Below, one piece after another: positions 7,512-14,737 of a DNA stretch of 32,913 bases. Each line of letters begins with the position of its first letter. The first letter of the stretch is position 1. Under the pieces are notes generated by a model. That model saw only the letters and a program-made list of their open reading frames with translations, ran no database searches and was not told the origin of the DNA. Position numbers and translations under genes: made by a program. Location of the stretch: NCBI GenBank assembly GCA_023489435.1, contig JAMDCA010000004.1, positions 1-32,913 of the forward strand. The letters are read 5' to 3'. The stretch comes from Thermoplasmatota archaeon (GTDB lineage Archaea > Thermoplasmatota > Thermoplasmata > Thermoplasmatales > Thermoplasmataceae).

Positions 7512-7727
7512 CTAAAATTTGAGCCGGAGAAGCTTAAGGTCCGGATATAGCTCCCGCTTTATTACTTCATCAATTCCTGTTCCCTCTTCCTGAGATTTGA
7601 GGCAGAATCTGACGGTATCCTCATGGCTAACCTCTATCTGCGTGCCATCCTTCCTGTACACAAGCAGGGTTCCAAGGTTCTCGCAGTCTATTCCCATTCT
7701 TATGGTGATTTGGTTATTGGAAATCAA
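7512..7727 (-). CDS. Small uncharacterised protein
   Basis: The frame gives 71 residues from a TTG at 7727, or 61 from the ATG at 7697, which may be the real start. The protein is soluble and mixed charged, with G-T-L-L-V-Y-R-K-D-G-T-Q-I-E-V-S-H-E-D-T-V-R-F-C and a C-terminal P-D-L-K-L-L-R-L-K-F; I do not recognise a family. The same frame continues upstream without a stop to the end of the polytopic membrane-protein gene (stop at 7758-7760), so the two are adjacent and in phase. It ends 11 nt before the TyrA-like gene; the three genes are probably co-transcribed. Confidence 0.5.
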   Translation of the reverse strand: MISNNQITIRMGIDCENLGTLLVYRKDGTQIEVSHEDTVRFCLKSQEEGTGIDEVIKRELYPDLKLLRLKF

Positions 7728-7757
7728 TATTTTGCTTGCCAGAACAGGTTGTTGCCT

Positions 7758-8912
7758 TTATGTTGGGTTGCCTGCTTTCCACAGAGCTTTCTGGCTCTTG
7801 GCAGCAAGAAGCAGGCCCAGTGCCATGAATGCATTGCCCAGTAGAATCAGGTAATTGGGAAGATACAGGTATTGTTGTACGGTGGAAGACCTGAAGTAAT
7901 AATCAAAGCTGAATACCGGGAAATCGAATGGGTTTCCGGCGCTGGTTGCAAGAGGTCCCGGGACAACGCTGAAAGGATTCAGGCCGCCAAATGTCATAAT
8001 CTCAGGATGGAATGACATTACAATGAGGAAAGAAAGCCACACCATGCCGAAAATGGTCAGGGAATAGGCGCCTTTTCCAGATCCCCTTCCCATGAAGAAG
8101 ATGTATCTAAGCAATCCTGTTATAAAGAAACCCCACGCCAGCAGCATATACATAGGTGATGCAGTAAGCATCATTGTAATGGTATTGTCTACAATCGGGG
8201 AAAAAGAACTGGGAAGATATGAAGAGAAGATACCAAGGAGCGTGAGTAAAATAAAGAGGATAATGGAAGCCACAACCAGTGGAATGGACTTTCTGGATTC
8301 ATTTCCCAGGCTTATGGCTCTCAACACGATGGCCGCTATGGATATGAGGAGGATAAAGAGGCCAAGTGGCAAAATGGTCCCATAAAGAGTATTGACAACC
8401 AGATAGTTGCCGAAGATTGAATTTAACCCGCTTCCTAAGAAAGCAATGGCAGCAAGATAAAGGCTCACGGGAGTGGACCTATTGGTTTGTTTTCGAGCTG
8501 GTTTTCTGTTCCAGGCCCTGTTCTTGGCCGGCAATCCATTCTTATCCGACAAACTCTGCGCATAACCCTGAAGGCCGGTTTCACCATAGAATTCATCACT
8601 GACCACTACTATTAGAACCGGCGCTTTCATGTAAGAAAGCATGGAACTGTCGAACAGTGCCCTTATGGGCTTATCTGTCCCGTTGATATCTTCCCCGAGA
8701 ATGTCCTTAATGGTGGGTTCATCGATTGTATAAACTGTGATTGAATCAGAATTGGATTTCTCCACTTTCTGATTGATGTTGTCTTTATTGAGAACCTGCA
8801 CTTTGTAGCCATGAAGCCTTAGGACACGGTGTACCTTTTCTGCAAAACTCCTGGCATTCTTGAGGTCTCTGCTCTTGATAATCTGGATTCTTGGCCCCCT
8901 GGAGACCTTCAT
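7758..8912 (-). CDS. Polytopic membrane protein with soluble N-terminal region; N-terminus probably frameshifted
   Basis: From the ATG at 8912 the protein has 384 residues. The first 150 are soluble (R-I-Q-I-I-K-S-R-D-L-K-N-A-R-S-F-A-E-K, then a Rossmann-like alternation around ITVYTIDEP and PVLIVVVSDEFYG). A basic linker and about six to seven transmembrane helices follow. I do not recognise the family. The frame stays open upstream to 9077 with an acidic, coding-like stretch (E-E-Q-W-D-G-P-S-P-D-E-P), but no ATG, GTG or TTG. An ATG-ATG at 9084 with a well-placed TATA box is in another frame, and a single-nucleotide shift near 9069 would join it to this gene. The native protein is therefore probably about 55 residues longer. 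Confidence 0.65.
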   Translation of the reverse strand: MKVSRGPRIQIIKSRDLKNARSFAEKVHRVLRLHGYKVQVLNKDNINQKVEKSNSDSITVYTIDEPTIKDILGEDINGTDKPIRALFDSSMLSYMKAPVLIVVVSDEFYGETGLQGYAQSLSDKNGLPAKNRAWNRKPARKQTNRSTPVSLYLAAIAFLGSGLNSIFGNYLVVNTLYGTILPLGLFILLISIAAIVLRAISLGNESRKSIPLVVASIILFILLTLLGIFSSYLPSSFSPIVDNTITMMLTASPMYMLLAWGFFITGLLRYIFFMGRGSGKGAYSLTIFGMVWLSFLIVMSFHPEIMTFGGLNPFSVVPGPLATSAGNPFDFPVFSFDYYFRSSTVQQYLYLPNYLILLGNAFMALGLLLAAKSQKALWKAGNPT

Positions 8913-9108
8913 GGATTCCTCTATCTTGCGGACAACTTTCAGTTCGTTTACGCCTACGGCCTTGTCAACTTCAGATTCGGGCCCTTTGACGCTAACTTCA
9001 TGCGGTTCATCCGGAGACGGCCCATCCCATTGTTCTTCCGTCTTGTTTGCTTCCTCAGAATGGTCAGGTTCCAGAACTCATCATCTCCGACGATTAATTA
9101 ATATTGAT

Positions 9109-9119
9109 CTTTATTAAAA
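9109..9119 (-). promoter_or_regulatory. TATA-like box for the frameshifted membrane-protein gene
   Basis: On the minus strand the run CTTTTAATAAAGA is centred about 30 nt upstream of the ATG-ATG at 9084. This is the spacing expected for a leaderless transcript starting there rather than at the in-frame ATG at 8912. Confidence 0.45.
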
Positions 9120-9141
9120 GTTTAGGCACGATGCCGTTGCG

Positions 9142-9149
9142 AAAAAAAA
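9142..9149 (-). terminator. Oligo-T terminator after trxB
   Basis: Eight consecutive T on the minus strand begin about 8 nt after the trxB stop codon. Archaeal RNA polymerase ends transcripts at such T runs without needing a hairpin. Confidence 0.5.
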
Positions 9150-9156
9150 GATAATT

Positions 9157-10146
9157 TTACTGTGAAGGTTTTGCCTCTACCTTCACAGTTTTCCAGTCGC
9201 TTTTAACAGCAGTCTTTCCAAGTTTCTTCTGAATATAGTTATATGCTGAAAGTGCTGCTGCAGATCCCTGTCCTGCGGAGATCACAGCCTGCTTGTAAGG
9301 TATATCGGTGACATCGCCGGCTGCGAATACCCCTTCCTGGCTTGTAAGTCCAAGCTTGTCTGTAATGATTTCACTGCTCTTGGTGAGATTCACAAGATCT
9401 TTTACGAATTCAGTCCTTGCAACGTATCCCATTTCAATGAAGAGGCCTTCAACTTTCAGTTCCCTTGAATCTGTGCTATCCTTGGCATTGCCTTTTATTG
9501 AAACTGTCTTTACGGTCATTTCGCCTTCAATCTTTTCCACACTGTAGTTGATAAGGAATTCCACATTCTCCTTTTCCTTGAGCTGCTGATATAGCTCATC
9601 ATCCTGGCTTATCCTGGAACCCTTGTATACAACATAGAGCTTAGATGCAAGGCCTGAGAGGTAAACCGCAGCCTGAAGAACGTGCTCACCTATGCCAACA
9701 ACAGCAATAGGCACTTTCTTGTAAAGTGGCCCATCGCAGACTGCACAGTAGGAAACACCTCTTCCCCTGAAGGTCTCCTCTCCCGGAACGTCAAGGTTTC
9801 TGGGTGTCTTGCCAAATGCAAGTATGAGGGCTGTGGATATGTATTCCTGGTCCCTTATTTTTACCGAAAAATTGCCATTTTCAAGCTTTCTGACCTCGGT
9901 GACCTCGTCATAAACGAATTTTGCCCCATATGCAGCAGCCTGCTGCTGGAACTTGTTCATTAGCTCGAAGCCGCTGATCTGGTTGTAGCCGGGATAGTTC
10001 TCTATGTCATCTGTAAGAAGAGCCTGGCCGCCAATATCCTTTGAAATTACTAGGGTGCTTGCCGACTGCCTTGCAAGGTACAGCGCGGCAGTCAATCCTG
10101 CCGAGGCAGCACCTATGACTATGCAGTCGTATTTATCCTGGGGCAA
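9157..10146 (-). CDS. trxB: Thioredoxin-disulfide reductase (FAD flavoprotein)
   Basis: The 329-residue protein, TTG start at 10146, is a full-length low-molecular-weight thioredoxin reductase. The FAD site is at residues 12-17 (G-A-A-S-A-G, with Ala in place of the middle Gly), the redox pair Cys134-A-V-Cys137-D-G, and the C-terminal FAD motif GVFAAGDVTD. It passes electrons to thioredoxin in the cytosol. The pyridine-nucleotide site is unusual: the loop is G-I-G-E-H-V-L (151-157) and the NADPH-selecting H-R-R-x-x-x-R is replaced by Y-K-G-S-R-I-S (174-180). The Thermoplasma acidophilum enzyme is likewise known not to use NADPH. The gene follows trxA by 17 nt, so both are expressed together. 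Confidence 0.93.
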   Translation of the reverse strand: MPQDKYDCIVIGAASAGLTAALYLARQSASTLVISKDIGGQALLTDDIENYPGYNQISGFELMNKFQQQAAAYGAKFVYDEVTEVRKLENGNFSVKIRDQEYISTALILAFGKTPRNLDVPGEETFRGRGVSYCAVCDGPLYKKVPIAVVGIGEHVLQAAVYLSGLASKLYVVYKGSRISQDDELYQQLKEKENVEFLINYSVEKIEGEMTVKTVSIKGNAKDSTDSRELKVEGLFIEMGYVARTEFVKDLVNLTKSSEIITDKLGLTSQEGVFAAGDVTDIPYKQAVISAGQGSAAALSAYNYIQKKLGKTAVKSDWKTVKVEAKPSQ

Positions 10147-10163
10147 TTCTCACACCTTTTCCC

Positions 10164-10571
10164 TTACAGGGCCATGTGCTTCTGAATCTTCTGTTCCAGG
10201 AAGGGCTTTGGCACGGCACCAATCTGGGAATCAACCATTCTTCCGTTTTTGAAGAACATTATGGTCGGGATGCTCCTGATCATGAATTTCTGTGAAACCA
10301 TGGGGTTCTCATCCACGTTTAGCTTTCCGAATGAGACTTTCCCTGCAAAATCGGATGCCAGTTCCTCAATGATTGGGGATACGTACTGGCATGGCCCGCA
10401 CCATGCTGCCCAGAAGTCAACAACCATCAGGTCGGCTTTCTGGACTTCCTCGGTGAAATTCTGATCGGTGAGTTCCATAGGCTTTTTGCTTTCGACTTTT
10501 GAAGTGTTGTGTTCACTCATCATGCTGTGTAATACTTTTTCCCTTATTTGATCTATGTTTCCGTCTTCCAT
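10164..10571 (-). CDS. trxA: Thioredoxin
   Basis: The 135-residue protein has the active site W-C-G-P-C (Trp57, Cys58, Cys61) in VDFWAAWCGPC, and the cis-proline segment R-S-I-P-T-I-M-F-F-K-N-G-R. Both are diagnostic of thioredoxin. An extra charged N-terminus of about 30 residues (starting MEDGNIDQIREKV) precedes the fold, longer than in a minimal thioredoxin. It reduces protein disulfides in the cytosol and is the natural partner of the reductase encoded 17 nt downstream. Transcription likely starts near 10608 from a TATA-like box at 10628-10642, giving a short leader with a palindrome. Confidence 0.93.
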   Translation of the reverse strand: MEDGNIDQIREKVLHSMMSEHNTSKVESKKPMELTDQNFTEEVQKADLMVVDFWAAWCGPCQYVSPIIEELASDFAGKVSFGKLNVDENPMVSQKFMIRSIPTIMFFKNGRMVDSQIGAVPKPFLEQKIQKHMAL

Positions 10572-10591
10572 ACAATTAACCTCTAAGTTTT

Positions 10592-10611
10592 GTGTCCTTT
10601 CTTAAGGACAC
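10592..10611. promoter_or_regulatory. Perfect 8-bp inverted repeat in the trxA leader/promoter
   Basis: GTGTCCTT-TCTT-AAGGACAC is a perfect 8-bp inverted repeat with a 4-nt loop, 21-40 nt upstream of the trxA ATG and near the expected transcription start. It could be an operator or a 5'-leader hairpin. Confidence 0.45.
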
Positions 10612-10643
10612 TACACTGTATTTCAGTCTATATTTAATATTTT

Positions 10644-10672
10644 TCGATATTGCCAATTTACCACAATATCGA
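10644..10672. promoter_or_regulatory. Palindromic operator between trxA and the HTH regulator gene
   Basis: TCGATATTG (10644-10652) and its exact reverse complement CAATATCGA (10664-10672) are separated by 11 bp, so their centres are about two helical turns apart. The left arm abuts the trxA TATA-like box (minus strand, 10628-10642). The right arm overlaps the likely TATA region of the regulator gene (about 27 nt from its ATG). One dimeric repressor could shut both promoters. A partial copy (TATATCGA, 11137-11144) lies before the ABC transporter gene. Confidence 0.55.
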
Positions 10673-10697
10673 TATACTACCTTTGCATTACTGTAAT

Positions 10698-11126
10698 ATG
10701 GTATCATTTTCATCCCTCATCAGAAGCAAAGCCAAGTGCTCAGATCTTCTCTCCTGTTTCCTGGACCTGAACGAACTTGAAGTCAGGATCTTTTACTCTC
10801 TTCTGGACGGCGGAAGAGCGACGCTGGATGAAATAGCGGATCTGGTGTCCCGGGACAGAAGCACTGTTTTCCGGAATCTCCAGAAGCTTGATTCTCTTGG
10901 CCTCATTTCCAAGGAGATGTCTTCCCTGGAAAAGGGAGGGAGAATTTCAGTATTTGTTCCTTCAGATATACCTACTGTCAAGGAAATCGTAACCCAGAGG
11001 ATAGAGAGTCTCAAGCGAAGCATGGATTCCTTCCTGGATGAATTTGAAGTGAGAATGAACCTTGAAATGGTAATATACGGAAAACCCAGGGAAACGCCAC
11101 AATTGAAAAGCGTAAAGAACCTCTAA
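10698..11126 (+). CDS. Winged-helix transcriptional regulator (TrmB/MarR-like)
   Basis: The frame starts at 10650, but the ATG at 10698 is preferred because the upstream part would overlap the palindromic promoter. The resulting 142-residue protein has a winged helix: L-N-E-L-E-V-R-I-F-Y-S-L-L-D-G, then A-T-L-D-E-I-A-D-L-V and R-D-R-S-T-V-F-R-N-L-Q-K-L as recognition helix, and a wing with basic residues. A C-terminal helical segment (VKEIVTQRIESLKRSMDSFL) may dimerise. It resembles TrmB-type archaeal regulators without the sugar-binding domain. It is divergent from trxA and 37 nt upstream of an ABC exporter pair, so it probably controls one or both, through the palindrome at 10644-10672. Confidence 0.75.
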   Translation: MVSFSSLIRSKAKCSDLLSCFLDLNELEVRIFYSLLDGGRATLDEIADLVSRDRSTVFRNLQKLDSLGLISKEMSSLEKGGRISVFVPSDIPTVKEIVTQRIESLKRSMDSFLDEFEVRMNLEMVIYGKPRETPQLKSVKNL

Positions 11127-11163
11127 GGCGAAAAGGTATATCGAACAAAAGCTTTACAGGTCG

Positions 11164-12081
11164 ATGAAACCAGAGCCTGCGATTTCCGCCAGCGAAGTGC
11201 ACAAAAGCTACGGTTCAATCAAAGCCGTCAATGGGATTTCCTTTGAGGTTCTCAAGGGTGAAGTGTACAGCTTCCTTGGCCCCAACGGCGCAGGAAAGAC
11301 CACGACTGTGGAAATGCTTGAAGGCATAAGGAAACCAGACAGTGGCGCCATAACCGTTTTTGATGAGGAGCCATGGGTCTCTGCATCCAAGCTGCGCAAC
11401 CGAGTTGGAATAATGCCGCAGGATTTCCGTTTCATTGAGCGCATCACCCCGAAGGAGGCCATAAGATATTACTGCACTCTCTTTGGTGTACCTGACAAAT
11501 CAGGCCAGCTTCTTGACCTAGTCGAACTCACTGAGGTCGAAGACGTCTATTTCCAGAACCTGTCTGGCGGGCAGAAGCAGAAAGTTGGCATATGCCTGGC
11601 ACTTGTGAATGACCCTGAACTTGTCTTCCTGGATGAGCCCACGACCGGCCTGGATCCCAAGGCAAGGAGAAAAATCTGGGAACTCATAAGGAAACTGAAA
11701 AAGGAAGGCAGAACAGTGATCCTGACAACCCATTACCTTGAAGAGGCCCAGATGCTGGCAGATCGCGTGGCCATAATGGACCACGGCAAAATCATCATTG
11801 AGGGGAGCCCCTCAGACATTATCAAGAAAATGGGCAAGGGAAGGAAGCTGGTTCTGCAGTACAGTGATTCACTTTACGCGTACCTTAAAGAAGAGCTGAA
11901 GCTGGACTGCTCCAGGTCAGGGGAAAGCATAAATGTGAGTGTGCACAGCAACCAGGACGTGCTAAGAGTACTCGAATTTGCAGACAGGAACAATATAGAG
12001 CTTACCAGTTTCTCATTGAATGAGGATACGCTTGAGGACATTTTTGTCGATCTGATCTCTGAACAGGAGGAGTCTCAATGA
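11164..12081 (+). CDS. ABC transporter ATP-binding protein (DrrA/ABC-2 exporter type)
   Basis: The 305-residue protein has Walker A G-P-N-G-A-G-K-T (39-46), signature LSGGQ (133-137), Walker B L-V-F-L-D-E-P (153-159), a D-loop T-G-L-D, and the switch histidine in T-T-H (His190). About 80 C-terminal residues follow, with the usual late motif D-T-L-E-D-I-F of ABC-2 exporters such as the DrrA drug pump. It powers the permease encoded by the next gene, which it overlaps by four nucleotides (ATGA). The substrate is unknown; drugs, lipids or surface polymers are possible. Confidence 0.9.
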   Translation: MKPEPAISASEVHKSYGSIKAVNGISFEVLKGEVYSFLGPNGAGKTTTVEMLEGIRKPDSGAITVFDEEPWVSASKLRNRVGIMPQDFRFIERITPKEAIRYYCTLFGVPDKSGQLLDLVELTEVEDVYFQNLSGGQKQKVGICLALVNDPELVFLDEPTTGLDPKARRKIWELIRKLKKEGRTVILTTHYLEEAQMLADRVAIMDHGKIIIEGSPSDIIKKMGKGRKLVLQYSDSLYAYLKEELKLDCSRSGESINVSVHSNQDVLRVLEFADRNNIELTSFSLNEDTLEDIFVDLISEQEESQ

Positions 12082-13172
12082 AGCTGAAAAATATCATAGC
12101 AGACCTGAAAGTGTATTCAAGAAATTATATGCGGAGCACCACGGCCATCTTCTTTGTCTTCATATTCCCGCTTATCCTTATGCTCCTTTTTGGTTCGATT
12201 TTTTCGGGGAGTTCCTCCAGTGCGGTTCCATTGTATGTCCAGAACATGGACTCCTCCGGAAACATGTCCAACACCTTCATCAATACGCTAAATTCCACTC
12301 ATTTTGTGGATATTACCATGATACCCGACAATGTGAATATTCAGACATACATTTCACAGCATTCCATAACCGCTGCCCTTGTGATACCTGCAAACTTTAC
12401 CTCATCTTATCTGCAAGGTAAACAAGTGAACCTGATATACTACAACAATCCCGCCGTGTCCACAAGTTCAGTGGCCCAGCAAGCCATTTCAGTAACAGTG
12501 CAGCTTTTCAACAGCCATTTTGCACAGAAAAACCAGACCATTGCACTTGTGAGTGCGTCTGTAACGACGCATGCTGCCAATTACATTGATTTTCTCATCC
12601 CGGGGCTTATTGGGCTGGTCATTCTGACTTCCCCGATGTTTTCCATGACATATATCGTGAGTTCATACAAGAAAGATAAAATATTCAGGCAGCTCTCGCT
12701 GACGCCCCTTACAAAATCTGAGTGGTTCCTGTCCAAGTTCATCTGGTACCTCATAATTTCTGCACTCTCAGCAATCATGATCATAACAGTTGGAGTTTTG
12801 CTGTTCCATTCATCCCTGTCACTTTCCCTGTATATGATCCCATTCCTCGTGGTCGGGGTGTTCATGTTCACTTCCCTAGGTGTACTGGCAGGATCTATCT
12901 CCCGATCGGAGGAGAGTGCATCAGTGATTGGCAACATCATTACCTTCCCCATGATGTTTCTCTCCGGGACATTCTTCCCCATAGCCATAATGCCAGGGTG
13001 GCTGCAGTCAGTGGCGCACGTGCTCCCACTGTACTATATTATTGACGGCCTGAACTCGGTGACAATTTACTCCAATTACAGATCTGCCTTGCTTGATCTC
13101 GTGGTCAGTATTGCAGTTGCAGCGGTGATCTTTGCACTGACTGTACTGAAATTCAGCTGGAAGGAGCAGTGA
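12078..13172 (+). CDS. ABC-2 type transporter permease
   Basis: The 364-residue protein has one transmembrane helix near residues 20-40 (AIFFVFIFPLILMLLFGSIF), a large extracytoplasmic domain with several sequons, and five C-terminal helices. Those helices carry the ABC-2 hallmark segments: the cytosolic loop K-K-D-K-I-F-R-Q-L-S-L-T-P-L, the V-G-V-F-M-F-T-S-L-G region, and S-G-T-F-F-P-I-A-I-M-P before the last loop. This is the half-exporter architecture of DrrB/NatB-like permeases. It overlaps its ATPase gene by ATGA, so the two subunits are translated together. The preceding HTH gene suggests inducible efflux. Confidence 0.88.
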   Translation: MKLKNIIADLKVYSRNYMRSTTAIFFVFIFPLILMLLFGSIFSGSSSSAVPLYVQNMDSSGNMSNTFINTLNSTHFVDITMIPDNVNIQTYISQHSITAALVIPANFTSSYLQGKQVNLIYYNNPAVSTSSVAQQAISVTVQLFNSHFAQKNQTIALVSASVTTHAANYIDFLIPGLIGLVILTSPMFSMTYIVSSYKKDKIFRQLSLTPLTKSEWFLSKFIWYLIISALSAIMIITVGVLLFHSSLSLSLYMIPFLVVGVFMFTSLGVLAGSISRSEESASVIGNIITFPMMFLSGTFFPIAIMPGWLQSVAHVLPLYYIIDGLNSVTIYSNYRSALLDLVVSIAVAAVIFALTVLKFSWKEQ

Positions 13173-13204
13173 ACTTTCACTCATTCCACTGGCACAAAGA
13201 TAAT

Positions 13205-13214
13205 CAATTTAATA
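13205..13214 (+). promoter_or_regulatory. TATA-like box for the glycerolipid cluster
   Basis: CAATTTAATA is centred about 28 nt upstream of the ATG at 13238, consistent with a leaderless transcript for the flavoprotein-glpD-lipid kinase genes. Confidence 0.45.
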
Positions 13215-13237
13215 CAATCGAAGGCATATAATATATC

Positions 13238-14737
13238 ATGAAGGTGCCGGTCCTTTATGGGCAGGGTGAGATGGAGGGATTCAGGAATGAGGTTGAATAC
13301 ATCTCAAAAAAATTCTCCTGGAATCTATCAGAGAGCTGGGATGGAATGGCTGATGCGGAATTCCCTGACACACCGGATGAATTAAAAGCAGAGCTTCTTT
13401 CATTTCTTGGGCCTGAAGAAGTGGATTTCTCACCGGAGGAAAGGTACAGGCATTCCCTTGGAAAATCTTCACCGGAAATCCTCATGGCAAAGCACGGCAG
13501 GATCACAAGAATAGTGGATGCAGTTGTGTTTCCCAAAGAGGAGCGTGCCCAGCAGATTCTTTATGATCTGCTCCAACACGGATTCAGGGCAACCATTTAT
13601 GGTGGTGGAACCTCTGTTTCAGGCTCCCTTCTCCTCTCCGGAAAGGAAAAGACCGTGAGCATTGATACCAGGAACTTCAGGAAATTCATTGCAAAAAACC
13701 ACTTTGCAATTGTTGGCTCCGGCCTCAGGGGGGCGGAAGCGGAAAGGGCTGCCAATAGTAACAGATTGACACTGGGAAACTTCCCGGAATCTTTCATTCA
13801 TTCAACAATAGGAGGATGGGTCGCCACAAAAGCAACAGGGCAGGAGTCAAACTATTATGGCGGAATGGAGAACCTGACTCTTGGGGTAAAGATGGAAACC
13901 TCAGGCGGGATCCTGCAGGATGACCTGGTTCCCAGGGAATCCGTTGGCATACAGCCCAGAGACCTTGCCCTTGGCAGCGATGGCAGGAACGGCCTCATAA
14001 CAGAAGTTGCCATGAAGACATTCCCTCTGCCTGATGGCAGATACTACAATTCCAGAATATACAATTCATTCTATGACGGAATTACCTCTCTCAGCAGGAT
14101 GAAAATTTTCCCTGTTGTGGCAAGGCTTTCTGATGAAAAGGAAACTGAGTTCGCCCTGATGGGGGCTGGTGATTCCGCAGCACTGAAACTATTCAGAGGA
14201 TACCTTAAATTGAGGAGGCACTCCAAAGGCTCGCTACTGGTAATTGTGAACAACAACCGCGCAGTGCTTCCGGTCAGAAAGAATTCAATCTCCACAGGCT
14301 CAGGGCCGGCAAAGTCATGGGAAAATGGCAGGTATTCACGGCCAGGCATTGCAAACATTCTCTGGAAGTCTGGACTGGTTCCGGATACCCTTGAGACTTC
14401 TGCCACATGGGAAAATATTTGGGCCGTGTATGCTGAAACCAGGAAGGCATTCTACTCTTTCAGGCAGGCGAAAGGATTTCAGGGTGAAATCATGGCACAC
14501 CTGTCCCATCTTTATCGTGAAGGGGCATGCATCTATTTCACTTTCATAATCAGGGGAGAAAGTGAACTGGAACTGCTTCAGGAATTGCGTGACGTGCTTA
14601 TCAGGTCATTCATGGCAAACGGGGGTTCTGCGACCCATCACCATGGCAAGGGAAGATTTTTTTTACCTTACATGGATTCATTGCTGCTCAAAGCACAGGA
14701 GAGCTATTCCGACCCGCTTCTTGGGGGAGAAAGGTAA
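13238..14737 (+). CDS. FAD-binding oxidoreductase, alkyldihydroxyacetonephosphate synthase (AGPS)-like
   Basis: The 499-residue protein matches the alkyl-DHAP synthase branch of the VAO/PCMH flavoproteins. The FAD-binding loop is Y-G-G-G-T-S-V-S-G (121-129). The segment F-P-E-S-F-I-H-S-T-I-G-G-W-V-A-T (182-197) is near diagnostic, with G-S-D-G-R-N-G-L-I-T-E later. The triple histidine H-H-H-G-K-G (467-472) corresponds to the essential histidine motif of AGPS. AGPS swaps the acyl group of acyl-DHAP for a fatty alcohol, making the ether bond of bacterial and eukaryotic ether lipids. Actinobacterial relatives of this length sit beside glpD and lipid kinase genes, as here. Archaea make ether lipids by another route, so the substrate is open. 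The glpD-like ATG follows its stop directly. Confidence 0.82.
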   Translation: MKVPVLYGQGEMEGFRNEVEYISKKFSWNLSESWDGMADAEFPDTPDELKAELLSFLGPEEVDFSPEERYRHSLGKSSPEILMAKHGRITRIVDAVVFPKEERAQQILYDLLQHGFRATIYGGGTSVSGSLLLSGKEKTVSIDTRNFRKFIAKNHFAIVGSGLRGAEAERAANSNRLTLGNFPESFIHSTIGGWVATKATGQESNYYGGMENLTLGVKMETSGGILQDDLVPRESVGIQPRDLALGSDGRNGLITEVAMKTFPLPDGRYYNSRIYNSFYDGITSLSRMKIFPVVARLSDEKETEFALMGAGDSAALKLFRGYLKLRRHSKGSLLVIVNNNRAVLPVRKNSISTGSGPAKSWENGRYSRPGIANILWKSGLVPDTLETSATWENIWAVYAETRKAFYSFRQAKGFQGEIMAHLSHLYREGACIYFTFIIRGESELELLQELRDVLIRSFMANGGSATHHHGKGRFFLPYMDSLLLKAQESYSDPLLGGER

